Shown here in pieces: positions 6,618 through 13,788 of a stretch of DNA of 22,896 bases. The stretch spans positions 1 through 22,896 of the forward strand of contig CAMOUF010000152.1 in the NCBI GenBank assembly GCA_946626395.1, read 5' to 3'. The notes below the pieces were generated by a model. It made no database searches and was not told where the DNA came from. It saw only the letters and a list, made by a program, of their open reading frames with translations. The translations under genes and the position numbers were made by a program. Positions within the stretch are counted from its first letter, which is position 1. Each line of letters begins with the position of its first letter. Origin of the DNA: an uncultured Clostridia bacterium (GTDB taxonomy: Bacteria > Bacillota > Clostridia > Christensenellales > Aristaeellaceae).

Positions 6618-8788
6618 GCTTTTAATGCTTTCAGCGTGCGGGGCATGGCGGACAGATGCGGCTTGATCGCTTCCACATCCACACCGCTGTCCAGAATATG
6701 GGCCGCCACATACAGGCAGAAGGCTCGGTCGATGGCCTCGGCTACGCCGCCCTTGAGTTCATTCTGTACAGCGGCCACAAAGCGGCTGATCATGCGCAGA
6801 TACCGCATGGAAATGGGATGGCCCAGATCGCTGAGGGCCTTGCGCACGTTCAGGATCACGGCTTTGGTTTCAGTGCTTAATTCCGTTTCCGTCAGCATGG
6901 CCTTGAGGATGCATTCCTTGTTGACGGGCGCAAAGTCGGGCAGGGCTTCGGGGATCACGCTGGGATCGGGATAAAGAGGAATCTGGGGATAGGGCACGAT
7001 CCAGCCGCCGTCGTTTTCTTCCGACGCGCCCAGCACGTCCAGGCTGGTGTTGGTAATCAGGGGCATATAGGTGCGGCCGGAGTTGACGAACACCGGCGCG
7101 TTTCCGCCCGGAACCACCACGGCTTCCCAATCGGGCTCAAATTCAATCACCTTGGTGCCCAAAGCGGCGGCAAATGCGTTCAGGCCCAGCCAGGCATCAT
7201 CGCAGGTGACGGAACGGAATTCCATGCTGTGGTTGTCATCCGCCAGGGCAAAGGCCGTCAGCAGGGACAGGGCGTCGCCTTCTTCCACAAGGAAACCCGC
7301 GGCTTTCAGGGATTTTTCCACCCGTTCGATCAATTCTTCCTTGGCTGCTGTGCCGCCCACAGGCGGGCAAACGAAATGAGCGCGCCCCTCCAGGCTGTTT
7401 TCCATCTGGCGCAGCTGTTCCGCGGCCGCCTGGCGCTTTTCTTCCAGAGGACCGATCACTTTATTCAGCTTATCCAGGGCGTTCTGGGCGGTCTGCTGGG
7501 CGATATGCAGCTGATCCAGCTTCTTTTGTTCCGCCATGTTCAGCTTGCCCAGGGCTTGTTCATGGGCTTGCGCCAGGTTCTTTTTGGCGTCGTCCAATTG
7601 CATCAGGGTCATGAGCCGCTCGGCCTCCAGCTCCTGAAGCTGGCTGTGCATGGCGGTTACGGCCAGATCGTTGGCTTCCCGGCCCAGGGCCTTGGCCAGC
7701 ATGGGCCGCATGCCGGGCTGAGCCAGGAGCACATCCGCCGCCTGGCGCTGATCCTCGGGAGAATGGCACATCCCCTGCAGGGCGCGCTTAAACACGTCGG
7801 CGGGATTATGCACTTCTTTCAGTTCGGTATTCTGGGGAATGGTCGCGCCAGGCGCTTCGTAACGGCTCACATCCATGCGGGAATTGTACCGCTGGTTTTC
7901 CACCGCTTCCATTAAAGAATTGTGCGCCCGGCGTGGACTTTGCTGCCGCTGGGGCGCCTGATAGAGCTTGGTGCCGGTGAGCGGCCGGGCGGGCTGCTCT
8001 GGGGCAAAATCCAAAGGCGTTACCGGGGAAGCGGGCTTTAAGCGGTTGGCGCTTTCACTGAGCTGTTCATTCAGGGATTGGATCTGTTCGTAAGCATTTT
8101 TTTCAGGTTCGAAAGCAGGCGCTTCTGCCTTGGCTTCTTCCGCGGGCTTTGCCGCGGACGTTTCTTCCTTGGCGGGCACGGGTTCCTGAACGGGGGCGGG
8201 CGCTTCTGCTTTTTCCGGCTGGACGCGGGGGGCGCTTTCCGCTTCCTTGGGCCAATAGAACAGCAGAGCCTGGCCATTCACCGTCACTTCATGCAGTTCG
8301 CTGCTGTCCGGGGGCAGCTGGGTAGCGTCTCCCGCGCTTTGGCCGTCTTCCCGGCGGAAGGGCCCCTGAATATTGGCGCCGTTGCGAATGTAAACATAGG
8401 GCGTGGCAGCGCTCTTGATATCTCCCTCGGAAACGACCTGATACACCAGGCGCTCCGGCAATTCCCGCACCGCGTCGGAATAGACGATAAACTGGTTGGT
8501 TTCTCCACGGGTGGGCGAATAATTCTTATTGGTGCGGATCTTGTTGGCATCCAGCGGGAAGAACCGCAAATCCACCAGGCAAAGGCCGGACAGCATACGC
8601 ATCCTGTCTTTGAAGGTATGCTGTTCGTTTTTATCGGGTACGATCCTCAAAAAACCATCGTCCGGATAATCCTTTTCCATCGCGCCCAGCGGTCCATCCT
8701 GAGTCATCAGGGGCTGAACCCTGAAATAAGCCCGGGCGATATTGTCCTCCTCTAAATAAACAAGCACTGCCTTCCCTTGGAAATTCAT
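6614..8788 (-). CDS. Unknown 724-residue coiled-coil protein coupled to the RNA methyltransferase gene
   Basis: I do not recognise a family. Residues 1-180 look like a globular beta-rich domain (KAVLVYLEEDNIARAYFRV at the start). Residues 181-230 are an Ala/Pro/Glu/Lys-rich flexible linker. 231-330 is a low-complexity Gln/Pro/Arg region. 380-465 is a long Leu/Gln/Ala-rich coiled coil. 485-610 is a second globular domain, Trp- and Pro-rich at its end (GGWIVPYPQIPLYPDPS), and 620-724 is helical. There is no signal peptide, membrane segment or Walker motif, so it is probably a cytosolic scaffold or binding protein. GGAGGGG lies 8 bases before ATG 8788, behind a near-consensus promoter. It is the first gene of a two-gene operon with the TrmH-like gene, which suggests an RNA- or ribosome-linked role only by association. 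Confidence 0.85.
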   Translation of the reverse strand: MNFQGKAVLVYLEEDNIARAYFRVQPLMTQDGPLGAMEKDYPDDGFLRIVPDKNEQHTFKDRMRMLSGLCLVDLRFFPLDANKIRTNKNYSPTRGETNQFIVYSDAVRELPERLVYQVVSEGDIKSAATPYVYIRNGANIQGPFRREDGQSAGDATQLPPDSSELHEVTVNGQALLFYWPKEAESAPRVQPEKAEAPAPVQEPVPAKEETSAAKPAEEAKAEAPAFEPEKNAYEQIQSLNEQLSESANRLKPASPVTPLDFAPEQPARPLTGTKLYQAPQRQQSPRRAHNSLMEAVENQRYNSRMDVSRYEAPGATIPQNTELKEVHNPADVFKRALQGMCHSPEDQRQAADVLLAQPGMRPMLAKALGREANDLAVTAMHSQLQELEAERLMTLMQLDDAKKNLAQAHEQALGKLNMAEQKKLDQLHIAQQTAQNALDKLNKVIGPLEEKRQAAAEQLRQMENSLEGRAHFVCPPVGGTAAKEELIERVEKSLKAAGFLVEEGDALSLLTAFALADDNHSMEFRSVTCDDAWLGLNAFAAALGTKVIEFEPDWEAVVVPGGNAPVFVNSGRTYMPLITNTSLDVLGASEENDGGWIVPYPQIPLYPDPSVIPEALPDFAPVNKECILKAMLTETELSTETKAVILNVRKALSDLGHPISMRYLRMISRFVAAVQNELKGGVAEAIDRAFCLYVAAHILDSGVDVEAIKPHLSAMPRTLKALKA

Positions 8789-8839
8789 AAGTACCCCTCC
8801 AAAAAAACTTTATTTTGACCAGATAAACCATATAACGGT

Positions 8840-8869
8840 ATTATATCAAATAACGGCGCATTCCGTCAA
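8840..8869 (-). promoter_or_regulatory. Strong sigma-A promoter of the 724-residue protein / TrmH operon
   Basis: On the minus strand TTGACG (plus 8864-8869), 18-bp spacer, TATAAT (plus 8840-8845). The start codon is about 50 bases downstream, behind GGAGGGG. Confidence 0.85.
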
Positions 8870-8929
8870 GGCTCCTTTTTCTGGCAAGGAAAAACCTTCA
8901 AAATACCGCTGCCCCTCGAGATATGCTGA

Positions 8930-10243
8930 TTACATGCGCACGAAGGCGTCGTAAATCGCCTTCACGGCGGTTTCAAAATCATCCTCGTCCACACCGACGA
9001 TAATATTCAGCTCGCTGGAGCCCTGGTCGATGGTGCGGATGGAAATGCCCTGAGCGGAGATGGCGGTGAACAGTCGGGCGGCTGTGCCGAAATTGCGCAC
9101 CATGCCCCGGCCCACCGTGGCGATCAGGGCCAGATGCTCGGAAACGGTCAGGCTGTCGGGGTTTACCAGCTCCCGGATACGGGCCAGCACCTCTTCCTTG
9201 TGGGGAGCCAGCTCTTTTTCATGCACCACCACGCACATGGTGTCGATACCAGTGGGCAGATGCTCAAAATTGACGCCGTATTCCTCAAAGGCCTGCAGCA
9301 CCCGGCGGCCAAAGCCCAGTTCCGCGTTCATCATATCTTTTTCCACGGACACGATGCAAAAGCCCTTGTGGCCCGCGATGCCGGTGATCACATGACCAAG
9401 ATCGTTCTGGCCCGCGTTGGCCCGGATCATGGTGCCGGGATGCTTGGGGTCGTTGGTGTTGCGGATATTGGTGGGAATGCCGGCCTTGCGCACGGGGAAC
9501 ACGGCGTCCTCATGCAGAACGGTCGCGCCCATATAGGAAAGCTCACGCAGCTCCCGATAGGTGAGGGTGGAAATATAATGGGCGTCCGGCACGATGCGGG
9601 GGTCGGCCATCCGGAAGCCCGTCACGTCCGTCCAGTTTTCATAGATATCAGCGTTCACCGCCCGGGCCACCAGCGCGCCGGATACGTCGCTTCCGCCCCG
9701 GGAAAAGGTGTGGATATTGCCGTCGGCATCCGCGCCGTAAAAGCCGGGAATCACGGCCCGGCGCATGTTCATGAGCTTTTCGCCCATGATGGCGTTGGTT
9801 TCTTCCTCCATGAGCCTGCCGTCCGCCGTAAAGCGCACCACCTCGGCGGCGTCCACAAAGGGGATATTCAGATATTTGGAAAGAAGCCTGCCGTTTAAGT
9901 ATTCGCCCCGGCTGGCCGCGTAATCGGGAGAAGCCCCGTTTTTGAGCCTCTGCTCGATTTCATTGAATTCTTTTTCAAAGTCCGCCTGGATGCCCAGTTC
10001 TCCGGCGATTTCCTCATAACGGGCGCGGATGCGTTCCAGCAGATGCTTGAAGGCTTTTCCTTCTTTAGCCGCGTTATGGGCCGCGTACAAAAGGTCGGTG
10101 ATTTTATCGTCGCCGGGGCCCCGCTTGCCGGGGGCGCTGGGCACCACGAATTTCCGTTCGCTGTCCATTTCCAGAATGGTTTTTACTTTTTTAAAGTGTT
10201 CCGCGTCGGCCAGAGAACTGCCGCCGAATTTTGTTACGATCAT
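8930..10243 (-). CDS. lysC: Aspartate kinase
   Basis: 437 residues. Catalyses ATP-dependent phosphorylation of L-aspartate, the first step to lysine, diaminopimelate, threonine and methionine, in the cytosol. The kinase domain starts MIVTKFGGSSLAD and contains SRGGSDVSGALVARAVNADIYENWTDVTGF (about 180-210) and RELSYMGATVLHEDAVFPV. Two ACT regulatory domains follow (residues about 310-437; IDTMCVVV and SAQGISIRTIDQGSSELNIIVGV). A 'VVPSAPGKR' block and an extra helical segment near 60-120 mark the longer monofunctional type. The leader is short (promoter about 35 bases before the start), with no room for a lysine riboswitch, so control is presumably allosteric. GAGGAG precedes ATG 10243. No other lysine-pathway gene is nearby. 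The exact isozyme name is uncertain. Confidence 0.92.
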   Translation of the reverse strand: MIVTKFGGSSLADAEHFKKVKTILEMDSERKFVVPSAPGKRGPGDDKITDLLYAAHNAAKEGKAFKHLLERIRARYEEIAGELGIQADFEKEFNEIEQRLKNGASPDYAASRGEYLNGRLLSKYLNIPFVDAAEVVRFTADGRLMEEETNAIMGEKLMNMRRAVIPGFYGADADGNIHTFSRGGSDVSGALVARAVNADIYENWTDVTGFRMADPRIVPDAHYISTLTYRELRELSYMGATVLHEDAVFPVRKAGIPTNIRNTNDPKHPGTMIRANAGQNDLGHVITGIAGHKGFCIVSVEKDMMNAELGFGRRVLQAFEEYGVNFEHLPTGIDTMCVVVHEKELAPHKEEVLARIRELVNPDSLTVSEHLALIATVGRGMVRNFGTAARLFTAISAQGISIRTIDQGSSELNIIVGVDEDDFETAVKAIYDAFVRM

Positions 10244-10275
10244 GGTTCAGTCACTCCTCATCAGATTCGTCCAAT

Positions 10276-10304
10276 ATTGTACCCTTTTATAGCGGGAATG
10301 TCAA
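10276..10304 (-). promoter_or_regulatory. Sigma-A promoter of the aspartate kinase gene
   Basis: On the minus strand a consensus TTGACA (plus 10299-10304), 17-bp spacer, TACAAT (plus 10276-10281). Transcription would start near 10269, giving a leader of about 25 bases. Confidence 0.85.
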
Positions 10305-10410
10305 ATAAAACCACACATTTTTATATTATGCCTTCGCTTTCCTTTGCGTGCGCAATAAAAGAGAACAGAAAATAGAAAAGCTGGGTTTTGATGTCCTGGA
10401 AAATCATTGA

Positions 10411-10440
10411 TTGACAATCCATTTAAGAGGGGAGTATAAT
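10411..10440 (+). promoter_or_regulatory. Consensus sigma-A promoter of the tsaE-tsaB-rimI operon
   Basis: Perfect TTGACA (10411-10416), 18-bp spacer, perfect TATAAT (10435-10440). It proves that upstream in-frame start candidates for tsaE (such as the TTG at 10411) are not real. Confidence 0.9.
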
Positions 10441-10473
10441 CAATTCCGATATTTTTTCGGAGGATGTCTGAAG

Positions 10474-10920
10474 GTGTTCACGACGCATTCGGCGCAGGAA
10501 ACAAGGGCCCTGGGCGCCCGGCTGGCAGCATTGCTAAATCCCGGCGATACCGTTCTTTTGCAGGGTGAAATGGGGGCTGGGAAAAGCGAGTTTGCTCGGG
10601 GCGTGGCCCGGGGACTGGGGATCATGGGCCCGGTGCCAAGCCCCTCTTTTACCATCCTGAATGCTTATGACGAAGGACGCTGCCCCTTGTATCATTTTGA
10701 CTGGTATCGCGTTCATGATCCCGATGAGATCGGGGAAATGGGCTTTGAGGAAATGCTCAACGGTGACGGCATCGCCTTGATCGAATGGAGCCAGCGGGCG
10801 GAAGATTATGTGCCGGAACGGGTGCTGAAAGTGGGCATCCGGGCGGTGGACGAAGAAACGCGGGAAATTACGCTCACGCCTTATGGTGGATTTCCCTTTG
10901 GGGAGGATCAGCTCAAATGA
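10474..10920 (+). CDS. tsaE: tRNA threonylcarbamoyladenosine biosynthesis ATPase TsaE
   Basis: 148 residues from GTG 10474, the normal size. TsaE is the P-loop ATPase that resets the TsaB-TsaD complex during formation of t6A at position 37 of ANN-decoding tRNAs. The Walker A motif GEMGAGKS sits at residues 31-38; PSPSFTILNAY, LYHFDWYRV and ALIEWSQRAEDYVPE are family blocks. The GTG start is preceded by GGAGG with a 10-base spacer and lies 34 bases after the -10 element; CTG at 10468 is a less likely alternative. The stop overlaps the tsaB start (ATGA at 10917-10920). Confidence 0.93.
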   Translation: MFTTHSAQETRALGARLAALLNPGDTVLLQGEMGAGKSEFARGVARGLGIMGPVPSPSFTILNAYDEGRCPLYHFDWYRVHDPDEIGEMGFEEMLNGDGIALIEWSQRAEDYVPERVLKVGIRAVDEETREITLTPYGGFPFGEDQLK

Positions 10921-11627
10921 TTATATTTTGCCTGGATACATCGGGGCCTGTGGCGGGCGCAGCCATTATACAGGATGGCGTATTGCGCTATGAAGCCATG
11001 GCCGTCAACGCCTTTACCCATTCCCAATCCATTCTGCCCATGACGGAGGATGCCTTCCGCCTGACTGGGCTGGATATCAGCCAAACGGATGTGTTTGCCG
11101 TTACGGTTGGTCCCGGTTCCTTTACCGGCGTGCGCATTGGCGTCAGCACCGTCAAGGCTCTGGCCCACGCGGAAAACAAGCCCTGCGTGGCTGTGGATGC
11201 GCTGGAAGCCATGGCGGCCGGGGTGATGCCCAGCAGAAGCGTGATTTGCCCCATTCAGGACGCCCGGGCGGGACAGGTATACGGCGCGGCTTTTGAAGGC
11301 GGAACCCTCAAAAGGCTGCTGGAGGATGAGCCCATCAAGCTGGAAGATTATCTTGAAAAGGTATCCGCCTTTGGAAAAGAAATGCTTTTTCTGGGGGACG
11401 GCATGCCGGTGCACCGGGCCAGGATTCAGGAGATCCTGGGGGAGAAAGCGCGTTTTGCCCCGCTGCACCTTTCTTTCCTGCGTCCCGCCAGCGCGGCTTA
11501 TCTGGCTTGGGAGCGGCGGGAGCAGGCCATGGATTACCGGGAGCTAAAGCCCCTGTATCTCCGTCCGCCCCAGGCAGAGCGGCAGCGGAACCTGAAAATG
11601 AATCTGATGGAGAACCGGCATGAGTGA
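10917..11627 (+). CDS. tsaB: tRNA threonylcarbamoyladenosine biosynthesis protein TsaB
   Basis: 236 residues. TsaB is the inactive ASKHA-fold partner that dimerises with TsaD in t6A synthesis. It begins MIIFCLDTSGPVAGAAI and contains the hallmark VTVGPGSFTGVRIGVSTVKALAHA (about residues 61-84) and CPIQDARAGQVYGAAF. It starts at the ATGA overlap with tsaE, which rules out longer in-frame starts inside tsaE, and its last 8 bases overlap the rimI start, so translation of the three genes is coupled. Confidence 0.95.
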   Translation: MIIFCLDTSGPVAGAAIIQDGVLRYEAMAVNAFTHSQSILPMTEDAFRLTGLDISQTDVFAVTVGPGSFTGVRIGVSTVKALAHAENKPCVAVDALEAMAAGVMPSRSVICPIQDARAGQVYGAAFEGGTLKRLLEDEPIKLEDYLEKVSAFGKEMLFLGDGMPVHRARIQEILGEKARFAPLHLSFLRPASAAYLAWERREQAMDYRELKPLYLRPPQAERQRNLKMNLMENRHE

Positions 11628-12114
11628 CTGTATCATTCGCCGCATGACCCTGCGTGACGTGGATGGGGTGCATGCCATTGAAAGCGCCACCTTTTCCCGA
11701 CCCTGGAAGCGGGAGGATTTTGTGAAGGAAATGACACAGAACGCCTGCGCCCGCTATCTGGTGGCGGAGCTGGAAAAAAAAATCGTAGGCTTTGCCGGGG
11801 CCTGGATCGTGCTGGACGAAGCCCATATCACCAATATCGCGGTATCGGAGGAATTCCGGGGCCAGGGCATCGGGCGGAAGCTCACGGAAGCGCTGATGCA
11901 GTACGCCGCCAATCTGGGCGTGGTGTACGCCACGTTGGAAGTGAGAAGAAGCAACGAGCGGGCCAAGAAATTGTACCAATCTCTGGGCTTTGAATATGTA
12001 GGCCTGCGCAAAAAATATTATGAAGACAACGGAGAGGACGCGTTCCTCTATTGCTGCCAGCATATGCCCCCGGCTGACCCGGATTTTGAGGAGCCGGAAA
12101 CAGCGAAGGAATAA
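11620..12114 (+). CDS. rimI: Ribosomal protein alanine N-acetyltransferase RimI (GNAT family)
   Basis: 164 residues. RimI-type enzymes acetylate the N-terminal alanine of ribosomal protein S18 with acetyl-CoA. The GNAT fold is clear: RRMTLRDVDGVHAIE at the start, the acetyl-CoA binding motif EEFRGQGIGRKL (about residues 78-89), RRSNERAKKLYQSLGFEYVG and YYEDNGEDAFLY near the end. The neighbours tsaE and tsaB give the conserved tsaE-tsaB-rimI order. In many Bacillota tsaD follows, but here a terminator and an intron relic follow instead. The start overlaps tsaB by 8 bases. Confidence 0.93.
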   Translation: MSDCIIRRMTLRDVDGVHAIESATFSRPWKREDFVKEMTQNACARYLVAELEKKIVGFAGAWIVLDEAHITNIAVSEEFRGQGIGRKLTEALMQYAANLGVVYATLEVRRSNERAKKLYQSLGFEYVGLRKKYYEDNGEDAFLYCCQHMPPADPDFEEPETAKE

Positions 12115-12135
12115 AAGACAATACGCCAAACAAAT

Positions 12136-12170
12136 ACCGCCCGGCAGGAGCTTTGCCGGACGGTGTTTTT
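12136..12170 (+). terminator. Rho-independent terminator of tsaE-tsaB-rimI
   Basis: ACCGCCCGGCA (12136-12146) pairs with TGCCGGACGGT (12154-12164; one C/A mismatch) and is followed by GTTTTT. The second group IIC intron relic starts five bases after the T run, at 12175. Confidence 0.85.
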
Positions 12171-12249
12171 ATGGGTGCGACTGGCGGCGCACGTTTCTAA
12201 AAGGTGAAAGACCCGAATCCGCCCGGCAGTGGGAAGAATACAGCCGTAG

Positions 12250-12681
12250 GCAAGGCTGTCCATCCGTGTACACCAGAAATCACTGCTGAAAGCCAAGAAC
12301 AAGCTTCTGGAGCTGACGCGCAGGAACCAGGGAAAGAATGTCCGACAGGTAATGAAGAATGTCAAGCGGTATATGACCGGATGGCTGAATTACTATGGGA
12401 TAACATCCATGAAAAGCCGAATGGAAGAATGGAATGGATGGCTGCGCAGGAGATTCCGTCAGTACATCTCGAAACAATGGAAGAAGCCACGAACCAAATA
12501 CCGAAATCTGATAAAGCTGGGCATCCCGGACTGCTTCGCCCAAATGGCGGCCAACAGTCGGAAAGCCTACTGGTTCATGGCAGGAACCACAACCGTGGAA
12601 AGAGCCATATCAAATGAAAGGCTCATACGCGCCGGATACTATAATTTATCCGAAGCGTATGAGCACATAGTCTGCTTGTAT
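12250..12681 (+). pseudogene. C-terminal remnant of a group II intron reverse transcriptase/maturase
   Basis: The frame opens after TAG 12247-12249 and reads about 145 residues of the maturase (X/thumb) region: VHQKSLLKAKNKLLELTRRN, VKRYMTGWLNYYGI, WLRRRFRQYISKQWKK, LIKLGIPDCFAQMAANSRKAYW, and the typical tail TVERAISNERLIRAGYYNL. The palm/finger RT domain with its YADD motif is absent. The natural stop is also lost: the frame runs on through domains V and VI into flanking DNA to 12786. There is no start codon with a ribosome site at the 5' end. Intact group IIC proteins have about 400-480 residues, so this is a dead gene fragment. Confidence 0.88.
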
Positions 12682-12685
12682 TGGA

Positions 12686-12756
12686 CGCGCCGTGTACCGA
12701 ACGGTACGCACGGTGCGGTGAGAGAACGGGGGTTAATCACCCCCTCCTACTCGATT
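12686..12756 (+). ncRNA. Group II intron domains V and VI
   Basis: GCGCCGTG-TACC-GAAC-GGTA-CG-CACGGTGC forms the conserved domain V: an 8-bp lower stem, a two-base CG bulge and a capped 4-bp upper stem. It is nearly identical to the O. iheyensis group IIC domain V. GGTGAGAGAAC links it to the domain VI hairpin and the 3' end CCTACTCGATT. Confidence 0.82.
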
Positions 12757-12760
12757 ATTT

Positions 12761-13639
12761 TCAGATTTTGCGTTCTTTTCCCATGAAGCAGCAGGCCAGG
12801 GTGCCGGGGCCGCAGTGGGCGCCGATCACAGGGCCAATGATCTGAATGCGGATATCCCGGATTTCGGGAATGTGCTGCCGCAGCATATTGGCCAGCAGCT
12901 CCGCTTCTTCGGGCACGTCACCCTGGAGAATCAGCAGGGTTTGGTCTTCCGGATGCTCGATGTTTTCAGCGGTGTGCTTCACGATGGTTTGCAGCGCCTT
13001 TTTCCGGCCCTGTACCTTTTCCACTGGGTCCAGCTTGCCGCCCTTGCCCATGCAGATGATGGGCTTGATATCCAGCACGGAACCAAACAGGGCGCTGGTG
13101 GAGGAAATGCGTCCGCCACGGGCCAGGTATTTGAGATCGCCCACCGTCAGCCAGGCGTGAGAACGAAGCCGGTTGTCCAGCAGCCATCTTTCCACCTCGT
13201 CCATGGATTTGCCCTGCTCATACAGCTCATGAGCTTTCAGCAGCAGCACTGTCATGGGCCCGGAAATGCTCAGGGTGTCCACCACGGTGAAATGCCGCTC
13301 CGGATACTTTTCCAGGAGCTGCTTCCGCGCTTCGTAAACGTTGTTGATGGTGGAGCTCATTTGGGAAGAGAAGGAAACGAACAGCAGATCCTTTTCCTTC
13401 AGGATGGGCTCAAAGTATTCCAGGTAAGCTTCCACGGGAAGCAGGGAAGTGTTCGGCGTAGCGCCGGCGCGCATCCGGCGGAAGAAATTTTCCTCCACGC
13501 CAGCCCGGCCGTTATCATCCAGATACTCTTTCCCGTCCAGCGTATAGGGCATATGAACCACAGGAATATGCTTTTCATCAGCGATGGAGTACAGCAGATC
13601 GCTGTCGCTGTCGGTCATGAAAACATAGTTCTGTTCCAT
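12761..13639 (-). CDS. DegV family (fatty-acid-binding) protein
   Basis: 292 residues. DegV/FakB proteins bind a fatty acid and, in known cases, present it to the kinase FakA for use in phospholipid synthesis; no fakA gene lies here. Seen: N-terminal MTDSDSDL, TPNTSLLPVEAYLEYF, FSSQMSSTINNVYEAR, the SISGPMTVLLLKA block, YLARGGRISSTSALFGSVLDIKPII (about residues 165-190) and C-terminal IGPVIGAHCGPGTLACCFMGK. I chose ATG 13639 (MEQNYVF) with GGAGGGG upstream rather than the in-frame ATG 13669, which lies close to the promoter and lacks a ribosome site. The stop is four bases from the end of intron relic 2. Cytosolic; ligand unknown. Confidence 0.92.
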   Translation of the reverse strand: MEQNYVFMTDSDSDLLYSIADEKHIPVVHMPYTLDGKEYLDDNGRAGVEENFFRRMRAGATPNTSLLPVEAYLEYFEPILKEKDLLFVSFSSQMSSTINNVYEARKQLLEKYPERHFTVVDTLSISGPMTVLLLKAHELYEQGKSMDEVERWLLDNRLRSHAWLTVGDLKYLARGGRISSTSALFGSVLDIKPIICMGKGGKLDPVEKVQGRKKALQTIVKHTAENIEHPEDQTLLILQGDVPEEAELLANMLRQHIPEIRDIRIQIIGPVIGAHCGPGTLACCFMGKERKI

Positions 13640-13680
13640 CCTGTCAGTCCCCTCCTTTGTGTACAGCAATGATCCATTTC

Positions 13681-13709
13681 ATTTTACCTTGTTTTCAAGA
13701 AAAAATCAA
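13681..13709 (-). promoter_or_regulatory. Sigma-A promoter of the DegV gene
   Basis: On the minus strand TTGATT (plus 13704-13709), 17-bp spacer, TAAAAT (plus 13681-13686). The leader to ATG 13639 is about 35 bases. The rest of 13640-13788 is AT-rich with short AATATTTC repeats and shows no gene. Confidence 0.7.
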
Positions 13710-13788
13710 CATATTCAGGGAATATTTCAGGTAATATTTCCAGTCCTGGGGAATCGAATGAATAGGAAATTCAAATCAGATGATTCCA

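Larger units (their letters stand above)
12175..12756 (+). mobile_element. Group IIC intron relic 2: internally deleted, keeps 5' end, maturase tail and domains V-VI
   Basis: The 5' end GTGCGACTGGCGGCGCAC (12175-12192) and AGGTGAAAGACCCG follow the class C domain I layout for about 75 bases up to CAGCCGTAGGCAAGGCTGTCC (12241-12261). The sequence then jumps directly into the C-terminal coding part of the intron reverse transcriptase. The 3' end is intact: a domain V hairpin at about 12686-12717, a domain VI stem (GGGGG..CCCCC, 12728-12744) and CCTACTCGATT (12746-12756), the class C 3' end. Most of domains I-III and the RT catalytic domain are missing, so it cannot move by itself. It differs at the 5' end from relic 1 and so comes from a separate insertion. 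It ends four bases from the degV stop codon and, like relic 1, sits directly behind a terminator. Confidence 0.88.

Noticed and set aside
10244..10300. Lysine riboswitch (L box) ahead of aspartate kinase
   Set aside because: The consensus promoter leaves a leader of only about 25 bases, far too short for this riboswitch.
10411..10473. Longer tsaE with a 21-residue N-terminal extension
   Set aside because: The extension would start inside the TTGACA -35 element and span the TATAAT of its own promoter.
12204..12617. 137-codon plus-strand frame over the second intron
   Set aside because: It is in another frame than the clear maturase remnant at 12250-12681 and shows no family features.
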